From Paraburkholderia solitsugae (GTDB lineage: Bacteria; Pseudomonadota; Gammaproteobacteria; Burkholderiales; Burkholderiaceae), in the NCBI RefSeq assembly GCF_013177695.1, contig NZ_WOEY01000065.1, positions 1-64,000 on the forward strand: a stretch of DNA of 64,000 nt, read 5' to 3'. The notes beneath the pieces were generated by a model that ran no database searches, had not been told where the DNA came from, and worked only from the letters and a program-made list of their open reading frames with translations. Positions 55,034 to 63,325 of the stretch are shown here, one piece after another. Both the position numbers and the translations under genes were made by a program. Positions within the stretch are counted from its first letter, which is position 1, and every line of letters begins with the position of its first letter.

Positions 55034-55198
55034 ATGGCACGGTACAAGGCGCACGGCGAGCGGCTTGCAGTAGAGCAGGGCCAGCAGAATGTGTCGCTTG
55101 AGCGCGAAGGGCTGCTGAATCGGACCCAGGTCCGAGAGAATCTACAAAGGAGTGCTGCCGAAATCCGCATGAACCACGTGAGCCGCTTCATGTCGTGA
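55034..55198 (+). CDS. Possible small protein, unrecognised
   Basis: An open frame of 54 codons from ATG 55034 (longer from TTG 54959) has GC-rich third positions and a charged, helical product (ARYKAHGERLAVEQGQQNVSLEREGLLNRTQVRENLQRSAAEIR). The ribosome site is weak (GGTGAAACG). No family recognised; it may be chance. Confidence 0.35.
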   Translation: MARYKAHGERLAVEQGQQNVSLEREGLLNRTQVRENLQRSAAEIRMNHVSRFMS

Positions 55199-55224
55199 CC
55201 ATTGACGGGTCCGGAAGCGCATCT

Positions 55225-55383
55225 TCAGCGCCTAGGGCGCATCACTTCCCAGCAATCGCGATGGTCCATCTGCATGAGCTTGCGCCGCCGTATCGTTTCG
55301 CGCCAATAGTGAACGGCAACCAGCAGCACGGCGGCGCTCAGCGCGCACAGACCCACGACGATTCCTGTTCCCGATTCGGCCAC
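55225..55383 (-). CDS. Small single-pass membrane protein
   Basis: The 52-aa product starts at GTG 55383, preceded by AAGGAG at 7 nt, which decides the start over an upstream ATT. One hydrophobic helix (GIVVGLCALSAAVLLVAVHYW, residues about 7-27) is followed by a basic tail (RETIRRRKLMQMDHRDCWEVMRPRR), so N-out/C-in insertion is expected. It follows another small gene (55630-55424) on the same strand by 40 bp. Function unknown. Confidence 0.6.
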   Translation of the reverse strand: MAESGTGIVVGLCALSAAVLLVAVHYWRETIRRRKLMQMDHRDCWEVMRPRR

Positions 55384-55423
55384 GGAACACTCCTTGTCTA
55401 TGAAACGGATCAAGCGATACGTG

Positions 55424-55630
55424 TCATTCGTCGTTCAGGATACGAGCGGCAGCTTTCAGAAACATCTGTCCGTCATCGGTAATGAGAGGACGTTGTTGCC
55501 CGGAAGCGAGGTTTTCCAGCGTGACGAGCTGGCGGTCCAGAAGCGCCTCCAGATCGGCGCTGTCCAGACTCAGCAGATCCGGTGCATCCTTGAGCAGCAT
55601 GAGGGTAGCGAATTCATGTGGACTGAGCAT
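55424..55630 (-). CDS. Small cytosolic protein of unknown function
   Basis: The 68-aa product (MLSPHEFATLMLLKDAPDLLSLDSADLEALLDRQLVTLENLASGQQRPLITDDGQMFLKAAARI) resembles a mini winged-helix in pattern: a helix-rich start, then a QLVTLE strand and L-T-D-G-Q wing-like end. It could be a small DNA-binding protein, but this is only pattern reading. AGGAGACGGAG precedes the ATG, a strong ribosome site. Confidence 0.62.
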   Translation of the reverse strand: MLSPHEFATLMLLKDAPDLLSLDSADLEALLDRQLVTLENLASGQQRPLITDDGQMFLKAAARILNDE

Positions 55631-56039
55631 CTCCGTCTCCTGGCTGAGCCTGTTGCTTCGCTGGGAATCTGATCCGTTGGCCTCGCTTCGCGAGCAGGAT
55701 CAATTCGGGGATGGCTGCTACGGGATGTCACCCTGCGTTCGGGTGGCATGTCGCGCGCCAAGGCACCCATCTTAATGCTGAGGTGTCCAATAGATCAATA
55801 TGTGGGAAAAACTTTTTCGACATTTTTACGGTACCAGCGTGAAGCCGTCGCGGTGCAGCATGACCCCGCGACCCGCGAACGCGGGCCGCTTCGCGCCACG
55901 TGTTCGTCAGCGCACATACTTTAAGCTTACTAGTCCGACCCTGATGAATATCCTGGCAGCGCTTCCATACGCTAGCCTGCATACTCGAAGCGAGGCCCGA
56001 ATGCCGGGCGCTGCGATCGAACCCTGAAGGAGACAACAG
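55631..56039. other. Gene-free upstream region of the amidohydrolase operon
   Basis: No convincing gene is seen. The stretch around 55790-55830 is AT-richer and may be a promoter; a repeated GGGATGTCACCC/GGGTGGCATGTC pattern lies near 55733-55752. The segment 55860-55900 is GC-rich with short inverted repeats (CCGCGACCCGCGAACGCGGG). Confidence 0.35.
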
Positions 56040-57290
56040 TTGACCACCTTCCTCTTCCGTAACGGCGCGCTTCTCGATCCTACCCGTCCTGATCTGCTAG
56101 AAGGCTTCGAAGTCCTCATTGAAGACGGCTTCGTCCGCGAAGTGTCTGACAAGCCGATAAAAAGCAGCAGCGCGCGCGTCATTGACGTCAAAGGCAAAAC
56201 GATCATGCCGGGTTTGATCGATCTGCATGTGCATGTCGTCGCGATCGAGTTCAATCTGCCGCGCGTCGCGACGCTCCCCAACGTGCTGGTTACGCTGCGT
56301 GCGGTGCCGATCATGCGTGCGATGCTGCGCCGCGGCTTCACCACCGTACGTGACGCAGGGGGTGCAGGGTATCCATTCAAGCAGGCGGTCGAGTCAGGGC
56401 TGATCGAAGGTCCACGTCTTTTCGTATCCGGCCGCGCGTTAAGCCAGACGGGTGGTCATGCCGATCCGCGCGCCCGCTCCGACTACATGCCGCCCGATTC
56501 ACCCTGCGGATGCTGCGTGCGCGTAGGCGCGCTTGGCCGCGTGGCAGACGGCGTCGATGAAGTGCGCCGGGCCGTGCGCGAGGAACTGCAGATGGGCGCC
56601 GACCAGATCAAGATCATGGCTTCGGGCGGGGTTGCATCACCGACCGATCCGGTCGGCGCATTCGGTTACTCCGAAGATGAGATCCGCGCCATCGTAGCCG
56701 AAGCTCAGGGACGCGGCACCTATGTACTGGCGCATGCCTATACGGCTGCGGCGATCGCGCGCGCGGTGCGCTGTGGCGTGCGCACGATCGAACACGGCAA
56801 TCTGATTGACGAGGAGACCGCCCGCCTCGTCGCAGAGCACGGTGCGTATGTGGTGCCGACCCTTGTCACTTACGATGCCCTTGCAAGCGAAGGCGAGAAA
56901 TATGGACTGCCGCCGGAAAGCATTGCGAAAGTTGCGGACGTGCATGGCGCCGGCCTGCACTCGATTGAAATCATGAAGCGCGCCGGGGTCAAGATGGGCT
57001 TCGGCACGGACTTGCTCGGCGAGGCGCAACGTCTGCAAAGCGATGAGTTCCGGATCCTGGCCGACGTCCTGTCACCGGCGGAGGTGATTGTGAGCGCGAC
57101 CATTGTTGGGGCAGAAGTGCTGGGCATGCAGGACAAGCTCGGCAGAATCATGCCGGGTGCCCATGCCGATGTGCTGGTGGTCGATGGCAATCCGCTGAAA
57201 TCCGTCGATTGCCTGTTGGGGCAGGGCGAGCATATTCCGCTCGTGATGAAGGATGGCCAGCTCTTCGTCAACGAGCTCGAAAACGTTTGA
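56040..57290 (+). CDS. Amidohydrolase family protein (imidazolonepropionase/prolidase-like)
   Basis: The 416-aa product has the amidohydrolase metal motif MPGLIDLHVHV (H63, H65) and a likely carbamylated or metal-bridging Lys in DQIKIMASGG. Further metal His residues are in YVLAHAYT and TIEHGNLI, and an Asp in GFGTDLLG. The C-terminal GRIMPGAHADVLVVDGNPL strand completes the composite domain. Close families cleave Xaa-Pro dipeptides or cyclic amides. The TTG start at 56040 is supported by AAGGAGA about 7 nt upstream. An MFS carrier follows after 51 bp. Confidence 0.9.
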   Translation: MTTFLFRNGALLDPTRPDLLEGFEVLIEDGFVREVSDKPIKSSSARVIDVKGKTIMPGLIDLHVHVVAIEFNLPRVATLPNVLVTLRAVPIMRAMLRRGFTTVRDAGGAGYPFKQAVESGLIEGPRLFVSGRALSQTGGHADPRARSDYMPPDSPCGCCVRVGALGRVADGVDEVRRAVREELQMGADQIKIMASGGVASPTDPVGAFGYSEDEIRAIVAEAQGRGTYVLAHAYTAAAIARAVRCGVRTIEHGNLIDEETARLVAEHGAYVVPTLVTYDALASEGEKYGLPPESIAKVADVHGAGLHSIEIMKRAGVKMGFGTDLLGEAQRLQSDEFRILADVLSPAEVIVSATIVGAEVLGMQDKLGRIMPGAHADVLVVDGNPLKSVDCLLGQGEHIPLVMKDGQLFVNELENV

Positions 57291-57341
57291 CCGTATGCCC
57301 CTGCATCCGCGGCACCCCACAGTCCCTATCGGAGCCTGTTC

Positions 57342-58712
57342 ATGTCGATGATTGCTGACCGCATCGAGCGCCTGCCGTTTTCAGGTTTTCACCGCCGTCT
57401 GCTGTTGATGGGCGGCCTTGGCTACACCTTCGATGCGATGGACGCGGCCGTGCTCGCGTTCCTGCTGCCGGTGCTGCGCACGCAATGGGGGCTGACGAGT
57501 GTCCAGACGGGCGTGCTGGGAAGCGGCACGTTCATCGGCTATTTCGTCGGCGCGATGGTGGCCGGCATGCTCGGCGATATCATCGGCCGACGCAAGGTCA
57601 TGATGGTCGCGCTGGTGATTTACTGTGTGGCGTCGCTTGCCAGCGCGGTCGCGAATGACTGGGGATTTTTTCTTGGAACGCGCATTGTCGCCGGGTTGGG
57701 GACGGGCGCGGAAAGCGCCATCGTCGCGCCGTTTCTCTCGGAGTTCGTGGCGCGGCGATATCGCGGGAGTTTCACGGGCAGCCTCGCGGGGTTTTTCTCC
57801 TTTGGCTTCGTGGCGGCCGCACTGCTCGGCTATCTGGTGATCCCGCTCGCACCGAATGCATGGCGCGCCGTCATGGTCATCACTGCGTTGCCCATTGTGA
57901 TGCTGCTCTGGTGGCGCCGCGCGTTGCCCGAGTCACCGCGCTGGCTCGAGGCGCGCGACCGGCACGCGGAGGCCGATGCGATCGTGTCGCGGATGGAGGA
58001 GGAGGTGACCAAAGCGGGCATGCAGTTGGAGCCGCTGGCTCCCGTGCGCGGCGGAGCCGTTCCGCTCGCGGCCGGACGGGCCTCGATCGTCGCGAATGTC
58101 AAAGCGTTGTGGTCGGCGAAGCTCGCGCGCATCACGGCCATGACGTGGCTGATGTGGCTATCCATCACGTTCAGCTACTACGCCTTTTTCACGTGGATTC
58201 CCGGCTTGCTGGTGCAGAACGGGATGACGATTACGCGGAGCTTTTCGTATTCGGTCGTGATTTACCTTGGACAAATCCCGGGATACTTTTCAGGCGCGTG
58301 GCTCAACGAGAAGATCGGCCGGCAGGCGACGATCGCGTCATACATGATATTGGGCGGCGCATCGGCGCTCGGGCTCGCGTTGACGCATACGGATGCCGGC
58401 ATCATGGTGTCGGGCATCCTGCTTTCGTTCTTCATGAACGGCACCTATGCCGGCGTTTATGCCTATACCCCGGAGGTGTTTCCCACCGACGTGCGCGCAA
58501 CGGGCACCGGACTCGCTTCGTCCATTGGCCGGCTGGGTGCGATTGCTGCGCCTATCCTCGTCGGGTACGTCTATCCGCGGCTGGGCTTTGCCGGGGTGTT
58601 CGGTGCGACGACGCTGGTGCTGCTGACCGGTGCGTTGGCCGTGGTGCTCATGGGGGTGCCGACGCGCGGAAGGTCGCTCGAGGATATTGCAGCAGGGCAG
58701 ATCGAACATTGA
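57342..58712 (+). CDS. MFS transporter (sugar porter / AAHS-like)
   Basis: The 456-aa product has twelve predicted helices and the motifs GYTFDAMDAAVLAFLLPVL, GDIIGRRKVMM, PESPRWLEARDR and TPEVFPTDVRATGTGLASSIGRLGA, typical of the sugar porter and aromatic acid symporter branches. It probably brings in the substrate of the amidohydrolase encoded just upstream. CGGAGCC precedes the ATG. Confidence 0.92.
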   Translation: MSMIADRIERLPFSGFHRRLLLMGGLGYTFDAMDAAVLAFLLPVLRTQWGLTSVQTGVLGSGTFIGYFVGAMVAGMLGDIIGRRKVMMVALVIYCVASLASAVANDWGFFLGTRIVAGLGTGAESAIVAPFLSEFVARRYRGSFTGSLAGFFSFGFVAAALLGYLVIPLAPNAWRAVMVITALPIVMLLWWRRALPESPRWLEARDRHAEADAIVSRMEEEVTKAGMQLEPLAPVRGGAVPLAAGRASIVANVKALWSAKLARITAMTWLMWLSITFSYYAFFTWIPGLLVQNGMTITRSFSYSVVIYLGQIPGYFSGAWLNEKIGRQATIASYMILGGASALGLALTHTDAGIMVSGILLSFFMNGTYAGVYAYTPEVFPTDVRATGTGLASSIGRLGAIAAPILVGYVYPRLGFAGVFGATTLVLLTGALAVVLMGVPTRGRSLEDIAAGQIEH

Positions 58713-58905
58713 GAAGAAGCGGGAAGTGCGATGTTGTGCTCTTCAGCGACGCCCCTGCGGATCGGCGTCTGGAACCGGTTTTTGAGGAATTGTCGGTTCC
58801 GCAAGTCAGCGCGGTTGCTGGGCATCGGTGATTCGGTATAAAGATTCAGGCGTGCATGCCGTTATCTAGCGTATGGCTCCGAGTCCACGTATTCCCAGAT
58901 CAACC

Positions 58906-59373
58906 ATGCTACGCCACGACACATCGAATCGACGCCGCGCTTTCGCCGGCATCATGTTGGCTGCGCTTTCCAACCTGGTAAGCGGCTGTAGCGACGGGAT
59001 ATCAGAGGCCGACGTCGCATTCGTTACCGCCGGAACACCGCCCCAATTCGAATCACTACGGATGTACGGCGCCCCCCCGGATAACATCGCCCCGGGCAGC
59101 AGCGCGCATGCCCCGATGCAGCTTCACCAGGGCTGCCAGGCGATCATCCAGGCCGGCGGGCGCGAGGTGCGCGAGACGGTGATTCTCGAGGACGAACCGG
59201 GCGCATCCTTCGATCTGGACGTCGCCCGTGCGTCCGACGGATGGCACGTTACTTCGGATGGACTCAGACCGCCGAGCGCCGATCCCGTCGGCTTCCGCAC
59301 GCGGTTCACCACCTGCGTGAACGCGCTTCGGGACAAATACGCAGCGGAACCGGAAAAAGCGCCTTTCAAATGA
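58906..59373 (+). CDS. Putative lipoprotein of unknown function
   Basis: From ATG 58906 the 155-aa product has an export signal with a lipobox (AGIMLAALSNLVSGC, acylated Cys near residue 27). The mature part has two further cysteines (HQGCQAI and FTTCVNAL). An in-frame ATG at 58873 would lengthen the leader with a proline-rich start, so 58906 is preferred. No family recognised. The mlaC-like gene lies 168 bp downstream on the same strand. Confidence 0.6.
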   Translation: MLRHDTSNRRRAFAGIMLAALSNLVSGCSDGISEADVAFVTAGTPPQFESLRMYGAPPDNIAPGSSAHAPMQLHQGCQAIIQAGGREVRETVILEDEPGASFDLDVARASDGWHVTSDGLRPPSADPVGFRTRFTTCVNALRDKYAAEPEKAPFK

Positions 59374-59541
59374 GCTTCGATGGTGCGTGCAGTGCGCTCG
59401 GTTTTTCCCGTGTCGGGTTCGTGTGTGTCAAGCGTCACCCTCTGACTTTCAACAGTGACGAGTGCTGGCGCGAGATGTTTGCGCGTAGATGGAGGATACT
59501 TGCGTAGCAGCACGCTAACCCATCCAGCCGGGATCCTGCAC

Positions 59542-60165
59542 ATGAAGACACGTTATCTAGTGACGCTTTGCGCGGCGTTGCTCTCGTTTGGCGGTGCGGC
59601 GTACGCGCAAGTCGACCAATCGGAGCCGCAGGTTCTGATCAAGACCGCGACGCAGCAGATACTCGACGAGGTGCGCACCCGGGCGATCGAGCCGGACGAT
59701 ATTTCCCGCATCATGGATATCGTGAACCGCGACATCATTCCTTACACCGATTTTCGCCGCACCACGTCGCTCGCGATGGGCCACTACTGGCGGACGGCAA
59801 CGCCGGCACAGCAACAGCAACTGGTCGAACAGTTCAAGATGCTCCTGATCCACACCTATTCGGGCGCTATCGGCCAGCTCCAACCCGATCAACGGATCGA
59901 GTACCCGCCGATACACGTTGCGCCGACCGATACGGACGTGGTGGTGCGCACGATTGCGACCAGGAACGGCGAGCCAGCCGAGATCGATTACCGGTTGTAC
60001 CGCACGCCGCAGGGCTGGCGCTTGTATGACCTGAACGTGCTGGGCGTCTGGCTGATCCTGACATATCGGCAGCAGTTCAGCGACAAGATCCTGGAAAGCG
60101 GTGTGGACGGTCTGATCCGGTTTCTCGCTGAGCGCAACGAGCAACTCGCTGCGGGCAAGCAGTAA
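59542..60165 (+). CDS. MlaC/Ttg2D family phospholipid-binding protein (orphan)
   Basis: The 207-aa product has a signal peptide (YLVTLCAALLSFGGAAYAQ) and the MlaC pattern: IMDIVNRDIIPYTDFRRTTSLAMGHYWRTATPAQQQQLVEQFKMLLIHTYSGAIGQ, then VVVRTIATRNGEPAEIDYRLYRTPQGWRLYDLNVLGVWLILTYRQQF. MlaC carries phospholipids between the outer-membrane MlaA and inner-membrane MlaFEDB complexes. No other mla gene is nearby, so this is probably a second, isolated copy. Confidence 0.92.
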   Translation: MKTRYLVTLCAALLSFGGAAYAQVDQSEPQVLIKTATQQILDEVRTRAIEPDDISRIMDIVNRDIIPYTDFRRTTSLAMGHYWRTATPAQQQQLVEQFKMLLIHTYSGAIGQLQPDQRIEYPPIHVAPTDTDVVVRTIATRNGEPAEIDYRLYRTPQGWRLYDLNVLGVWLILTYRQQFSDKILESGVDGLIRFLAERNEQLAAGKQ

Positions 60166-60298
60166 GTGACCGTTGGGTAAGACGGCAATTGTCTGCGCTT
60201 TACCGCTGTAGGTCGCCGCCTCGACCGATTGAAGAAATTTGCGACGCGCCTGAACGCCTCGTGAACCGGACGGCTGGTAAATCCCATCTGATCGCGCA

Positions 60299-60499
60299 TC
60301 AGCTCATGTTCCAAGGTTTGCAGACGGAGGATCGCGACGGCCCAGCCGGTCCTGCAGCCTCGTAGCGCCGCACCAGCCGGCTGACCTGGCGGCTCACACA
60401 GCTCAGCCGTTCGGCCGCCAGCACGACCGTCAGCCGCAGCTGGACGACCGCCTCGATGATCTTCACACGCTCGATCTCGCCGCGCGAACTGAAGCGCAT
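60299..60499 (-). pseudogene. Transposase N-terminal remnant
   Basis: The 66-codon frame reads MRFSSRGEIERVKIIEAVVQLRLTVVLAAERLSCVSRQVSRLVRRYEAAGPAG, a helix-turn-helix start typical of ISNCY/IS481-like transposases. It breaks off into SRSSVCKPWNMS with no catalytic domain. The rest of the element is missing. The stretch 60166-60298 around its truncated end holds no gene. It abuts a long palindrome at 60526-60573. Confidence 0.6.
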
Positions 60500-60525
60500 C
60501 AGGGTGGTGTGCGTCAGGGTCGTGC

Positions 60526-60573
60526 CCCGATATCTAAAATGAATATGAATTCACTTTCATTTTAGATATCGGG
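60526..60573. promoter_or_regulatory. Long palindrome before the TetR gene
   Basis: Two perfect 18-bp arms (CCCGATATCTAAAATGAA and its reverse complement, 60526-60543 and 60556-60573) flank a 12-bp centre. TATAGT at about 60578 could be the -10 box of the TetR gene at 60621. The site may be a TetR operator. Alternatively the arms are ends of the insertion element whose remnant lies just to the left. Confidence 0.6.
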
Positions 60574-60620
60574 CTGCTATAGTTGTCTGCATGGAAGTCG
60601 GATAGGTGGGTAGCGCAGAC

Positions 60621-61268
60621 ATGGCAATCGAACAGGCGGGGCGTTTTCGCGAAAGCACGAAGCGTAGTAAGACGGAAGCGGCAATCAAGGCTGCGGCCCG
60701 CCGCGTGTTGGCGCGAGACGGCTATCACAACGCGAAGATTAGTGATATCGCGGAAGAGGCGGGTAAAGCAATTGGGTCCTTTTACCAGTACTTCCGAAAC
60801 AAAGAGGAACTGCTTCTGGCACTTGCTGAGGAATTCCGGATCGCAGTGCAAGACAATATTGGCGCCCCCAGCGGGATCGAACTGGACCCCTTTGACAATT
60901 TGCGCGGGGTGGTGCGTGCGTTCTGGCGGGCTTACCGCGAACACGGGGCGGTTGCCGTAGCGGTCTTTCAGGCCGCGATGGTGAACGAGTCGTTCGCGGA
61001 CATGTGGCGGCAGATTCGTGCACAGGGCATCCGCATCGCCAGCCTTCGAATTCGCCTCGCGCAGCGTCGCGGTTATTGCCAGGGCGTTGATCCGGAAGTT
61101 GCAAGCTCGGTGCTTTGCTCGATGGTTGAATTCAGTTGCTACAACTGGGTTGTCGCAAATGGTGACCTGGAGTTGTTGAATCGAAACATTGATGACTCTG
61201 AGCTGGTTGAAACGCTAACGAAAATGGTAGTTGGGGCAATTCGATGGCGAGAAGATGCGGGTCACTGA
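60621..61268 (+). CDS. TetR/AcrR family transcriptional regulator
   Basis: The 215-aa product has the TetR helix-turn-helix: KRSKTEAAIKAAARRVLARDGYHNAKISDIAEEAGKAIGSFYQYFRNKEELLLALAEEF (residues about 14-72). An all-helical ligand domain follows. ATG 60621 is chosen; GTG 60606 is an alternative. Its promoter overlaps the long palindrome at 60526-60573. The FMN reductase gene 344 bp downstream on the same strand is a possible target. Confidence 0.9.
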   Translation: MAIEQAGRFRESTKRSKTEAAIKAAARRVLARDGYHNAKISDIAEEAGKAIGSFYQYFRNKEELLLALAEEFRIAVQDNIGAPSGIELDPFDNLRGVVRAFWRAYREHGAVAVAVFQAAMVNESFADMWRQIRAQGIRIASLRIRLAQRRGYCQGVDPEVASSVLCSMVEFSCYNWVVANGDLELLNRNIDDSELVETLTKMVVGAIRWREDAGH

Positions 61269-61612
61269 ACGCGGTCGACATTGAATAGCCGTTGGAACTG
61301 ATCGTTGGCGAGTACTTTGCGCAGTGACTCGGATGACGGTCGGATCCGTCTGAACTGACAATGTGAGGGAGCATTTTTGATGTAGTCCCCGTATGTTGAT
61401 CGCGTGGGATCTCGCACGGGGAGCAATGATGGGTTTGGTGATGATGTAATGATATGGATTCCTTACGTTTTATCCGTGGCGCGATGGAAGTGTTGTGTGG
61501 CCTGAAGAACTTGCCGCTCCCATTTCTGGATGATGCCCGGTAATCAAGGCGAGTATGGCGAGTCCGAGGGGCTATCTGTCCGAGCTTCCTCAGCAATTTC
61601 TGGAGATTTACG
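61269..61612. other. Gene-free region before the FMN reductase gene
   Basis: No gene is supported. An inverted repeat TCCCCGT / ACGGGGA (61386-61392 and 61416-61422, 23-bp spacer) and AT-richer DNA near 61430-61475 suggest a regulated promoter for the gene at 61613. Confidence 0.35.
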
Positions 61613-62248
61613 ATGTCGTCCGAAGATAACTTTCGTCCCTTCATAGTTGGCCTCGGTGGTACGTCTACGCCGGGTTCATCTACTGAAAAATCGCTCAGGA
61701 TCGCGATGTCCGCGGCCGAGAGTGCGGGGGCTGATGTACAGATGTTTGGGGGCGAAGTACTTGCATCGTTGCCCCACTATCTTGTGTCGAATGCCGCCGA
61801 CAACCCATGCGCGGTCCTGCTTTTGAGAGCAATCAGGGCTGCCGACGGAGTGGTCATTGCCAGCCCTGGGTACCATGGAACGATTTCCGGACTGCTGAAA
61901 AATGCAATTGACTATCTTGAGGAGACGGCCAAGGATAGTCGCCCGTATCTGGAGGGTGTTCCAGTTGGTCTGATAGCAACGGCCTATGGCTGGCAGGCGA
62001 CAGGCAGTACCTTGGTCACATTGCGGACAATTACCCATGCCCTGCGTGGTTGGCCTACGCCGTTTGGAGCCGCGATCAATAGCTCAGGTGGAATCTTTGT
62101 GAACGATGAATGTATCGATTCCAAAGTAGCCGATTCTCTAGAAACGGTCGGCAGGCAAGTCGTGGAGTTCGCTCGGATGAAGAAGTTGGCCACACTGAAG
62201 AGTTCGGACAGATGGAACACAGATCCCGTCGAATATCGTGTTGGTTAG
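61613..62248 (+). CDS. NADPH-dependent FMN reductase family protein
   Basis: The 211-aa product has a flavodoxin-like fold with the FMN phosphate loop GLGGTSTPGSSTEKSLRIAM and the flavin-ring motif ADGVVIASPGYHGTISGLLKNAIDYLEE (S-P-x-Y-H variant). The sequence then shows GWQATGSTLVTLRTITHALRGWPTPFG, usual for partners of two-component flavin oxygenases. It supplies reduced FMN or reduces small substrates. The ribosome site is weak. Neighbours are a TetR regulator upstream and, at 63326, a riboflavin biosynthesis gene, so a flavin-dependent cluster may continue beyond the window. Confidence 0.9.
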   Translation: MSSEDNFRPFIVGLGGTSTPGSSTEKSLRIAMSAAESAGADVQMFGGEVLASLPHYLVSNAADNPCAVLLLRAIRAADGVVIASPGYHGTISGLLKNAIDYLEETAKDSRPYLEGVPVGLIATAYGWQATGSTLVTLRTITHALRGWPTPFGAAINSSGGIFVNDECIDSKVADSLETVGRQVVEFARMKKLATLKSSDRWNTDPVEYRVG

Positions 62249-62544
62249 CGAAAGAGACGCGCTGATTTGCAATTAATAAACGATGATGAATATTATTAAT
62301 ATAAATATATGATGATTTTAAAATCGGCTGTGTTCTCGTAGACGAATATCGCAGGCGCTCCGATAGTATTGCGGCGAGGCCGATGATTCTCATCGACGCC
62401 GTCCAGCACGGCACTTCAGGAAGCGCACCACGTGCGAAGCGAGCGACAGTACGCGCGCCCGATGACTCGCGAGTGGATCCGGTCGTCAGTGACGAGAAGG
62501 CAAATCGGGGCGAGTGATTCAGTAGAGGAAATTAGGAGGCCAAA
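62249..62544. other. AT-rich intergenic segment
   Basis: The part from 62263 to 62330 is strikingly AT-rich (runs such as AATATTATTAATATAAATAT) in an otherwise GC-rich window. It could be an H-NS-type silenced promoter or a junction of acquired DNA. No gene is seen. Confidence 0.5.
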
Positions 62545-62781
62545 ATGCATGCGGATGTAAATTCGTTGCGGTGGCTCATTGAAAAATGGTTTGGTTTCCC
62601 GTCTGACGGCACCTATCGACTTACGCGATCATCGCGTGTGCATTCGCCTGTAGGTCGCTGCGTGTGCTTCGAATCGACTGGGGCCGGTGTTGCAATCAAA
62701 ATATTCTTTTTCCGTCACGACGATGGGTCATGGAGTGTTTTTCCTCCTGCCTCGAAGAAGCCAACGTTCGCTCTAAATTAA
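62545..62781 (+). CDS. Small protein of unknown function
   Basis: The 78-aa product (MHADVNSLRWLIEKWFGFPSDGTYRLTRSSRVHSPVGRCVCFESTGAGVAIKIFFFRHDDGSWSVFPP) starts at an ATG with TTAGGAGGCCAAA upstream, a very strong ribosome site. Codon use is less GC-biased than its neighbours. No family recognised; it may be recently acquired. Confidence 0.6.
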   Translation: MHADVNSLRWLIEKWFGFPSDGTYRLTRSSRVHSPVGRCVCFESTGAGVAIKIFFFRHDDGSWSVFPPASKKPTFALN

Positions 62782-62901
62782 TTGCGTCGCGACGTAGATG
62801 TACCTGTTGTGTGGGGCAAAACTGGCACCCAGGAACCACATCGTATGGGTCGATTGCTTGCCGGGATTAGCAGGGAACCCATGTGTAGGAGGAGACGACT
62901 G

Positions 62902-63132
62902 ATGGACATTATCGAACTGGCCATCGCTTCAGGGATGCACATCACGCTGGATGGTCGCATCGGCACGCAGGAATACAACAGCGTGCATGGCTCGGTGCAG
63001 GCATTGCGACGCTTTGCTGAAGCAGTGGTGGTCACAGTCCCATTCATTGCCAGGCATCAGGTGCTGACCGAAGCGGATGCCCGAGCCGACTCGGCGAACA
63101 CTCAAGGCCGTGAGGCCGGCAATGATTGCTAG
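62902..63132 (+). CDS. Small protein of unknown function
   Basis: The 76-aa product (MDIIELAIASGMHITLDGRIGTQEYNSVHGSVQALRRFAEAVVV) begins at ATG 62902, where AGGAGGAGACGACTG gives a strong ribosome site; a longer frame to 62782 has none. The short N-terminal helix followed by a TLDGRIG hairpin resembles small phage/plasmid accessory proteins, but I do not recognise it. Confidence 0.55.
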   Translation: MDIIELAIASGMHITLDGRIGTQEYNSVHGSVQALRRFAEAVVVTVPFIARHQVLTEADARADSANTQGREAGNDC

Positions 63133-63208
63133 AACCTAGCCGCAATTGTGGCCCGTGCCGCAGGCTGGGGCAATGTGCGGCTCGAGCGGGTGTTTATATC
63201 GGACGCCG

Positions 63209-63243
63209 GCGGGCGGGACTTTGTTGGCGACTTTCCCGCCCGC
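63209..63243. terminator. Perfect 10-bp hairpin before the ribB gene
   Basis: GCGGGCGGGA and TCCCGCCCGC form a perfect stem with a 15-nt loop, without a T run. It may end the small-gene transcript or structure the ribB leader. The leader lacks the conserved blocks of an FMN riboswitch. Confidence 0.5.
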
Positions 63244-63325
63244 AGATCTCGTAGTTTCACGAACGGCGCTTCAGCCTGATCGCGGGCGCCGTGCCATATT
63301 GATTTGGGAATGAAGGAGACGGGAC

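Noticed and set aside
63133..63325. Possible FMN riboswitch before the ribB gene
   Set aside because: The leader lacks the conserved RFN blocks; only a simple GC hairpin (63209-63243) is present.
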